Source of the DNA: Datisca glomerata
Taxonomy: Eukaryota; Streptophyta; Magnoliopsida; Cucurbitales; Datiscaceae
Length of the DNA stretch: 64,000 bases
Direction: 5' to 3'
Assembly (NCBI GenBank): GCA_003255025.1
Contig: QANY01002375.1
Span: 1,240,001 to 1,304,000 of the forward strand
The notes under the pieces were generated by a model. The model worked only from the letters and a program-made list of their open reading frames with translations, ran no database searches and was not told where the DNA came from. Both the position numbers and the translations under genes were made by a program. Below are positions 56,475-64,000 of the stretch, in pieces. Positions within the stretch are counted from its first letter, which is position 1, and the number at the start of each line of letters is the position of its first letter.

Positions 56475-57695
56475 TGACAATTTTGATGATGAAAAATAAT
56501 ACGTGGATTTATATTTTAGTTAAGTGTGTATGTTCTAAATAATATGAAAACAATGTTAAAAAAACTTAATTGTACGTGCTTATGCAAAAAGAATAAATGG
56601 CAATCAAAACCGTAAATGACGAGATACATGCAACATATTACGAATGGCACGAAGTATATCAAACGAATTCCAAATGACCTAAATCAAAGTTGACTGAACT
56701 CAAAATGCTTCAAGGAATTTGAAACCATGTGAAACCGCTCATAAAACAAACCGTAGAAGACCGAACATGACATAATTGTATGAAAATTCCAAGGCCTGGT
56801 TCACCCCCGGTTCAGTGTCCAAACCGGCTCAATTTTGGAAGTCAATCCAGTAATACTGGTGGAATATCAGTGGATAGATTTAAAACTGGTATGACTGGTT
56901 CTCTGACTGGAGTGACTTGGTTACAGAAAAGGTAATTACTTACCTCATTGTGCATACCGGTCAGACTAGTGGAGAAATCGGTATGACCGGTTTGTGAAAA
57001 AGAAAATCCTCCTTAATTGATGACCGGTTCACCCGGTTCTCCAACCAGACCGACCGATTTCAATAGTGATTTTTCAACACTATGTATACTAACGGCATTT
57101 TCAATTTCAACACGCCTCTCCACTCCTCTCCAGCTAAGTTCTCTAGTATTTTATTCTTTGAGAGGCTTGTATTTTTAATGAAAAATTGAGATATTTTCTA
57201 GAGAGAAGGTAGTACATATTGTGGCCAAAAAATTAAGAGATCTACTCTTTGAGAGAGTGAGAAATTTTGTAAGAGATTCGAGGATTTCAGCCCGAGCTGT
57301 AATGTAAATGTTTGATATTCACCGTTAGAAAGACCGTTTGGGAAAATTTTTAAGGGATATCCTTGGAGCGTGGACATAGGGATTGATTTTCCTGAACCAC
57401 ATTAAAATTTTGTGTTGATTCTGTATCTTCCCTACTCTCTTAACATTTATGTGCACTTTACTTTTCCTATTAACTTCTTACACGTTTACTACTTTGCATC
57501 TCACATTGTTATTATTTTATTTATTTATTCTAAGCGCTTAAGATTCCACATATTATTTAATTACGTAATTAATATTAATTACTTGATTGTTTATTTAGAT
57601 CAATTATTTATTTTTCAAGCAATTTAATTTTCAAATTTTCAAATCTTTCTTTTTTACTTTTTCCCTTCATAAAGGGGTTCCATATCGATCACACA
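56475..57695 (+). repeat. 3' LTR of the SIRE-like element
   Basis: 1221 bp. Starts tgacaattttgatgatga and ends atatcgatcacaca. It differs from the 5' LTR by many substitutions and by inserts near 56515 and 57530, so the element is not recent. Confidence 0.88.
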
Positions 57696-57700
57696 CGAGG

Positions 57701-57910
57701 TGCTCGTGTTGACGAGTGCTCATGGCTTGGCAGAGCGCTCAAGGTGCTTGCCTACCTGTGGTCGAGCGCTCGAGTGGCCGAGCACGAGTGGATGAGCACT
57801 CAAGGTGCTCGCAAGCGCTATGGTCGAGCGGTCGAGGCGCTCATGTGTGCTGCGGCCAGATACCCAACGTGTGGGCTGGGCGTCCTTGGCCAAGCAAGGC
57901 TAATGCTCCC
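57701..57910. repeat. GC-rich cluster of gagcgctcgag-type motifs
   Basis: Short motifs such as gagcgctc, gtcgagcg, gtgctcg and gagcac recur about every 15-25 bases. gagcgctc is its own complement. Frames run through it on the plus strand, but composition alone accounts for them. It continues the target sequence seen at 53880-54022. Confidence 0.6.
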
Positions 57911-58539
57911 TAATTTTGATATTCCCAATTTTTTGAAATTTTAAATTCCAAAATTTTCAAATTTCCCACTTTTTGGAAATTTCAAATTTTAAAATTCCCC
58001 TTTCATTTTCCCTCTTTTTTCAAACTTCCACCTATCCTCTTCAATAAATAACTCATCATTCCTGCATCCAAATTCACTCATCTTCTCCACAATTCTTTAA
58101 TTTCTTCATACTCTCTTTCATAGTTTCTTTTACATTCCATGGCTTTGGAGTTTGCATGGTATTTTTTTGTGAAGGATTTCTTCGGGATGGTAAATTTCTC
58201 CTTTGTCTACAAAGGTTAGTGCTCTTCGCTCTTCTTGTACTCTTGCTTTCTATGTAGTTTGTTTAATAAATGGCTTAGGGTCTACATTTATTTTATGCAC
58301 TTCTTGAGCTTCAAGTTTTTGGCGAGATTCTGGGTAGAACCCCCGTTGATTCGGTCTTAATATTATTTTCTTAGAATTCATGTTTGTCCTAACCGTCAAG
58401 CATGTCCAATTCCTCTAACCATCTGTACGCCCTTCTAGCTAGCGAGTACTCAAGTTGGGGGCCGTCGGATCAAGCCAGATCTTCTTTCATCTGAGTGTTT
58501 AGTAATAAGACTTTGGTTGATGATGACGTCAAGGAATAA
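57911..58539 (+). other. Leader of the coiled-coil gene, copy E
   Basis: Short AT-rich direct and inverted repeats (aaattttaaattcc, ggaaatttcaaatttt) at 57915-58010 are followed by a T/C-rich stretch like a plant 5' leader. No coding frame of known kind. Confidence 0.45.
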
Positions 58540-60800
58540 GTATGAGAGCTAAGGATCTGATCATGACTAAGGGTACGGATGAGGCTGAGTGTATGATGAG
58601 GTTGGGGGTATCGACGATGCTGAGGGTATGGATTAGGCTGAGGATATGGATGAGGCTGAGGGTGATGGTGAAGAGGCCGAGGATGATGGTGAAGAGGTTG
58701 AGGGTGATGAAGCCGAAGGTGCTTGGGTCAGGTCATCTCTTCACGTGGGGATTAGTTCTTCCACCTTTCCCGCCTTTGTCCTTACTGAATCTCATCTGAA
58801 AATGTATTAAGTTGAGTATGGTCATCATGAGTCCATAGAGATGAGGATTTCATACGAGTTTGAACGTCCAAACTCTTTCCCATCCGATGGTTGGATATGT
58901 TTCCATGACATCCCTTTTAGACTGGCTTTAGGCTCCCATTGCCAAAATTTATAAGAGGCCTTCAAATTCTATAATCTTGCTCATGCTCAGTTGTTACCCA
59001 ATGCATGGTGGACACTTCTATTTCTTTGGTTCTTAGGACATAAGTTTGGTGTCACGATAAACATTGATCTCTTAAGGAGCATGTTCTATTTGGTCGAACA
59101 TGAAATTTCTGGTTGTTATTACCTGATCTCTAGAACGAGAACGAAGTTATTCATTGGTAAGTCAACCAGTAATAAGTATTGGGAAACTAAGTATTTTTTT
59201 ATCCAGGGGGAATGGGAATTTCCTCCGAATGAGGTACCTCCCAATGTTAGGGAGCATCGTGCAGCGGTGAGGGACCCCAGGTTACTAGCATTTAGACTAG
59301 TTGGGAGACTCTGGGTAGAACATAATATTGTTTCTCATTCCTGATGTTTTCCTTAAATGTATATTGATGCTTGTTACTCTCTTTATGCAGCTTGTGACTC
59401 TCGGGGCCTGATTCCTTTACTAAGTCCAGTAGCAGAGATTTTGAGCGTCTCCACGGACATCCTTAAAGGCATGTCAGACTGATTTTGACTAAGGAGAATC
59501 TTATAGCAGCGGGCACGAAATATGCAGTCGAACTTCCCAAGGGTATCCCCTTATGTCTACCTGGCTCATTAAATCCCTTCACTTATCTTAGATCTGCCAT
59601 TTATTACTTACACGGCACTAAGCTCGAGCTGATCATTTCAAACCCGCTGACCATGTTGGAACGGAACACAAATTTGATGATGTCAACACGGATAAGTGCA
59701 AAATTGTCTTATGATGTGATGAAGATGAGGGATAGAGATTTGAGGAAGAAGAATAAGAAAAGGCTTTCGCGTCTGTTCCGTTTCTGATCCTATATCTGAG
59801 CCTACATTAAACCTCATGCTCATTCAGCCCTTGATGGGCCGTCACTCTTTCTATGTGATCATCCATATCCTGGCTCCATTATGGCCTATTCTCCTCCATG
59901 TTGTTCGAATAAGAGGCCTCAGAAGGAAGTAGATGAGGTTGAGGAGGTCCCACAGTCCGCTTCTCGGTCCTTCTAACTCCATAGCAACGCGTGCCTTCAA
60001 ACTGATGGTAGCATTACCACGAAAGTGACTACGTAGCTTCTCACTCTTCAAGATCGAACGTTGATGATTGACAAGCCTGTTGAGGAGCTTACTGAGGATT
60101 ATGTTGTTAACATCCGTGTAAGTCTCTTTCCCCTTCTCACTTTAGAGTTTATTTCATTAGCAACGTGCTTATTTAACACTCTACTTGTTTCCCTTTCACT
60201 CTATTCCGACGGAGACCATGGCTGCGAGGAGGGCCAACTACATGAAGGTAAGGTATGACTAAAGGTCGAAGAGTTGAAAGATGCTAGGAAGGAGATATCA
60301 TTTCTTCGATCATCCATGGAAGGACTGAAGGAGAGGGTGGTCGTATCCGAGTCTAACTTTCTCGCCTTAGAAAAAGTTTTAGGACAAGTGACATATGGGC
60401 GTGATGAGTTGAAGTCTCAATCTGATGCATCAGAGACTACTCAACGCGAGCTTCAGAAGGCGCTGAAGGCTATTAGGGAGGAGTTGATAGTTGTAAAGAA
60501 TGAGTTATTGGTAACGAAGGAAGAGCTGAAGAATGAGTACAACGTTGGGTAGATGTTTTATCGAAGGTAGATGAAGGCAGGCAAGACTACTTGGAGCCTT
60601 ATGTATGCTTCATCAGAGGAAGGTGATGAATACGGTACTGAGGTAGCCGATAACGAAGAAATTGAGATAGCTGAAGGTGGCCTTATTTATGAAGACTTCC
60701 AATTATCTACTCTCGAGCTCAAGGTTTCTATCAATCCGTCTTCTCAGAAAATGACTAACGCCCGAGCCTTAGCACCTATGGATGCTGAGATTTTTTAGAG
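58540..60800 (+). pseudogene. Coiled-coil 'putative gypsy-type transposon' gene, copy E (left arm of the palindrome)
   Basis: An acidic repeat (MDEAEGDGEEAEDDGEEVEG, 58646-58715, a 12-bp degenerate repeat) precedes the Transposase_28-type domain: SDGWICFHDIPFR, FYNLAHAQLLPNAWWTLLFL and FLGHKFGVTINIDLLRSMF, then GKSTSNKYWETKYFFIQGEW. An intron at 59315-59390 (ttatgcag) is shared with copy F. 59485-59787 continues with LNPFTYLRSAIYYLHGTKLE, ISAKLSYDVMKMRDRDLRKK. A second intron (about 60115-60200) has its acceptor changed from cag to cac. Then a coiled coil, ISFLRSSMEGLKERVVVSES, and an acidic C-terminus ending DAEIF-stop at 60798. Stops and frameshifts are present. Function unknown. Confidence 0.72.
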
Positions 60801-61096
60801 ACTTAATATTTAATTCATTTGCTCTGTGTGGCTTTTTTCACTTAGAATTCTCATAATGACTTGAGATTTTTTAATGACCTTCTACCTTTATATCTTTACC
60901 TTTACTCTTTGACACTTACAATTCTCATAAAAAGTGTAAGAACATCCTACTTCAAAAGTAATGAAAGACAATATTTTGAACATAGTTTGAATGCACCTTT
61001 TTATCGTAGTACATTTCACGTTAGTCATGTGATGCGAGCGTATTGTAATCCTCTAACTTTTATTTTGGTGTTGGTATTTTTCTCGGATCATCGTGA

Positions 61097-61490
61097 GTGA
61101 TCATGATGCTTCATCTTGTCGATGGCCCCGTATGTGGTCTCTCGTTTATACGTCCCTTCGGACCTAAGATGTCACGAAGTCATCCTAAGGTACTTTGGCC
61201 CTATACAGGGTCTTTATTCAGGCTTCGACAAGTGATCATGAGGCATCATTTGTCCGTGGCCTTGGGTGGAGCTATTTCATCTAAGGGTTCCATGACCTCG
61301 GGTGCCATGAAGTACTACCGTTGTCCTTTCACCCTACATAGGTCTCTCTCCAGATCATCACAAGTGATTAGAAGGCCTCATCTCGTTATGGCCTTAGGTA
61401 TATCCCGTTCGAGAGATCCTTTCGCCCTATGTAGGGTCTTTCTCCAGATCACCACACGTGATCAGGATGCCTCATCTGGCTATGGCCTTA
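61097..61490 (+). repeat. Tandem repeat, period about 132-135 bp
   Basis: Units begin gtgatcatgatgcttcat (61097), gtgatcatgaggcatcat (61232), gtgattagaaggcctcat (61364) and gtgatcaggatgcctcat (61458). Each also has atggcctt and an accctacatagggtct-like part. The last unit is short. Inverted copies follow beyond the palindrome centre. Confidence 0.8.
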
Positions 61491-61779
61491 ATTGAGGACT
61501 TCTGTCCGAAGGTTCTATGACCTCAGGTGCCATGAAGTACTATGTAGGGTGAAAGGTCCATGGTACTACTTTGTGGCACCCAAGGTCCTAGAACCCTCGG
61601 ATGGAAGACCCCACCTAAAGCCATGGCTATATGTGGTCTCCTAATCATTTGTGGGAACCTGGATAAAGACCCTGCATAGGGCCAAAGGACCATAGGATGA
61701 CTTCACAAAATCTAAGGACTGAAGGGACGCACAAACGAAAGACCTCATCCGGGGCCATCGATAAGATGAGGCATCATGA

Positions 61780-64000
61780 TCATTCACGGTGATCCGATAA
61801 AAATCCCAACACCAAAATAAAAGTTAGAGGATTACAATAGGCTCGCACTAAGTGACCAACACGAAATGTACTACAATACAAAGGTGTGTTCAAAGTATGT
61901 TCAAAATATTGTCTTTCATTGCTTGTATAGTATAATGTTCTTACACTTTTGATGAGAATTCTAAGTGCCAAAACGTAAAGACAAAGATATAATGGTAGAA
62001 GGTCACACATGACCGAAAAATGCCACACAAGGGAGAGGATTAAATATCAAGTCCCTAAAAAAACTCAGCATCCACAAGTGCTCAGATTGGGCATCAGTCT
62101 CTTTCTGAGTAGACGAATCGATGCAAACCTTGAGCTCGAGAGTAGATTCTAAGAGATCTTCAGAATCAAGGCCACCTTCAGCTATCTCAATGTCTCCATT
62201 ATCGGCTACCTAGGTACCGCCTTCATAACCTTCCTCTAATGAAGCATACATGGGGCTCCATGTAGTCTTGCCCGCCTTTAGTCCTTCCTTCATATGCCTT
62301 TGAAATGATATGTACCCAAATGTTGTACTCATTCTTCAGTTCCTCTGTCATTCCCAACAGCTCATTCCTTATAGCCATCAACTCCTCCCTAGTAGCCTTT
62401 AACGCCACCTGAAGCTCGCATTGAGTAGTCTTTGATGCCTCAGATTGAGACTTCAACTCATCACGCTCATCTGTCACTTATCTCATATCTTTCTCCAAGG
62501 CAAGAAGGTTAGACTCGGATACAGCTGCCCTCTCTTTCAGTCCTTCCATGGATGATCGAAGAGAAGATATCTCATTCCTAGCATCTTTTAGCTCTTCAAC
62601 CTTTGGTCATACGTCACCTTCATGTTGCCAACCCTTCTCGCAGCCATGGTCACCGTCGGAAGAGACTGAAAGGGAAACAATTAGAGTGTTAAATAAGCAT
62701 GTTGCTAATGAAATAAACTCTAAAGGGAGAAGGGGGGAAGAGCCTTACACGGATGATATTAACAAAAAACTTCTCAGTAAGCTCCTCATTAGACTTGTCA
62801 ATCATCAGTGTTTGATCTTGGGAGTGAGAAGCCACTTTAATGAAAATGGTACCATCAGTGTGTAGGCACGCGTTGCCAAAGAGTGAGAAGGACTGAGAAC
62901 TGGACTATGGGACCTCCTCAACCTCTTATACTTCCTCCTCAGACCTCTTATCCAGATAGCAGGGAGGAGAGGAGGCCATAATGGAGTAAGGATGTGGAGG
63001 TGTCGATGGAGAGAGCGACTGCCCATCAGAGAGCTGAGGGAGTGTGGGGTCAGATGCATGATCAAATGCAGGAACAAACACATGTGTCTTCTTCTTATTC
63101 ATCTTCCTCAAATCCCTATCCCTCTTATTCATCTCATCATAAGACAGTTTAGCGCTTATCACCACTGACATCATCAAATCTATGTTACATTCCAACGCGG
63201 TTAGTGGATGTTAAACAATTAGCTTAGGCTCAATCTCGTAAAAGAAATAAATAGAAGATATAATATAAATGAATGGATTTATGAGCCAAGTATACATAAG
63301 GGGAAACCTTCTGGAAGTTTGACTGTGTATTTCCACAAACTCGCCGCTCTAAGATTCCCCTCGGTCAAAATCAAACTGATATGTCGCTCAGGATGTTCGC
63401 GGAGACACTCGAAAGCTCTTCTAGTGGACTCAGTAAAAGGAATCAGGCCCCGAGAGTCAGAAGCTGTATAAAGTGAGTAACAGACATCGGTATAGATTTA
63501 TGAAAAAATCAGGAATATGAAAAAAAATTATGTTCTACCTGGAGTCTCCAATTAATCTGAACGCTAGTAACATGAGGTGCCTCACCCGCTGCACGATGCT
63601 CCCTAACACTGGGAGGTTACCTCATCTGGAGGACATTCCCATTCCCCCAAGATAAGAAAATACTTATTACTGGTCGACTTACCAATGAGTAATTTTGTTC
63701 TTGTTCTAACGTTTAAATAATAACAACCGGGAGTTTCATGTTTGACCAAATAGGACAAACTCCAAAAAGCTAAGTGATTATCCTGACACCAACCTTATGT
63801 CCTAAGACTAAAAGAAACAGAAGCGTCATCCACGCATTGGGTAACAACTTAGCAGGAGCAAGGTTATAGAATTTAAAGTTTGTTCTTATAAATTTTGGCA
63901 AAGGGAGCCTAAGGTCAAGTCTAAGAGGAATCATAGAAACATACCCAACCATAAGATGGTAAAGAGTTTGGACATTCAGACTCGTATGGAAGCCTCATCT
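61780..64000 (-). pseudogene. Coiled-coil 'putative gypsy-type transposon' gene, copy F (right arm of the palindrome), partial
   Basis: A minus-strand partner of copy E. From the window edge: LRLPLPKFIRTNFKFYNLAP and AKLLPNAWMTLLFLLVLGHK (63952-63770), then after an intron (GT at about 63543, acceptor near 63465) LIMMSVVISAKLSYDEMNKR-type residues (63195-62926; as printed IDLMMSVVISAKLSYDEMNK). A Ser/Pro-rich part follows. The second intron has a normal cag acceptor (complement of 62666-62668), unlike copy E. The coiled coil is at 62477-62223 (ELKSQSEASKTTQCELQVAL). The acidic C-terminus lies at 62050-62220. The 61780-62028 frame mirrors 60861-61100 and is probably not coding. Cut by the window end. 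Confidence 0.72.

Larger units (their letters stand above)
54028..57695 (+). mobile_element. SIRE-like copia element, gag-only, non-autonomous
   Basis: 3668 bp with LTRs at 54028-55146 and 56475-57695. Flanks caagg (54023-54027) and cgagg (57696-57700) agree at 4 of 5 bases. The 1.3-kb interior holds a tRNA-iMet-type primer site, a broken gag and a series of polypurine tracts, and no protease, integrase or RT. A full element of this lineage would hold 5 kb or more. The LTRs are distant relatives of LTR-X (26633, 27669). Confidence 0.88.
58880..64000. repeat. Large imperfect inverted repeat centred near 61550
   Basis: The left arm (about 58880-61536, plus) and right arm (61564-64000, minus) encode the same features in mirror order. 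The arms are alike outside the genes too: 60861-61100 mirrors 61780-62028, and 61500-61536 mirrors 61564-61600 (ccgaaggttctatgacctca against the complement of ggtcctagaaccctcgg). The spacer is about 27 bp. The window ends inside the right arm, so the real size is unknown. Confidence 0.85.

Noticed and set aside
57716..57944. Two overlapping Ala/Ser-rich frames in the gagcgctc cluster
   Set aside because: Both come from the GC-rich repeated motif; neither has features of a protein family.
60861..61100. 79-residue frame and its mirror at 61780-62028 as a conserved protein
   Set aside because: The frames are similar because the DNA is an inverted repeat. The start lies past the stop of the gene and no motif is seen, so conservation by selection cannot be claimed.

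Overview
This is nuclear DNA of a flowering plant, probably a eudicot: AT-rich, intron-like spacing, and almost wholly made of decayed, nested transposable elements. There are no operons, rRNA or tRNA genes. One unresolved base (n, 28893) shows it is an assembled genomic contig. All annotation is from reading the sequence by eye; no database search was possible.

Layout. 1-1127 is unassigned. 1133-11738 is an old minus-strand Ty1/copia element whose reverse transcriptase (RT) is split by a younger plus-strand Ty3/gypsy element (2329-9193) with a recognisable 5-bp target duplication; that Gypsy element keeps gag and protease but has lost nearly all of RT, RNase H and integrase. 11744-16341 is intergenic with a Helitron-like segment, a fold-back MITE and a 97-bp tandem triplet. 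16342-21454 is a near-complete but frameshifted minus-strand copia element with 210-bp LTRs. 22893-26611 is a CACTA (En/Spm-type) element with a perfect CCA target duplication; it has no visible transposase but holds a two-exon gene-like reading frame. 26619-37212 holds two inverted copies of one LTR family (LTR-X), one of them split by a plus-strand copia element (27831-36776) with 2.1-kb LTRs. 37213-40292 is a plus-strand gene of the plant 'putative gypsy-type transposon' coiled-coil family, abutting a truncated minus-strand relative of the preceding copia element (40293-45733), which itself carries a hAT MITE. 45734-47930 holds LTR fragments and a DUF1985 fragment. 47931-52690 is the quietest part and contains the one recognisable host gene piece: the first coding exon of a serine palmitoyltransferase small subunit (50953-51037), interrupted by a stop codon. 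52690-57910 has a 35-bp minisatellite, a second hAT MITE and a gag-only SIRE-like copia element. 57911-64000 is a large imperfect palindrome centred near 61550, with the coiled-coil gene family on both arms.

Function. Nothing here looks able to move by its own proteins: every pol gene has stops, frameshifts or lost catalytic residues. The value of the window is in its stratigraphy (which element entered which), the MITE and CACTA boundaries with exact target duplications, the possible gene capture inside the CACTA element, the ssSPT exon, and the terminal palindrome.
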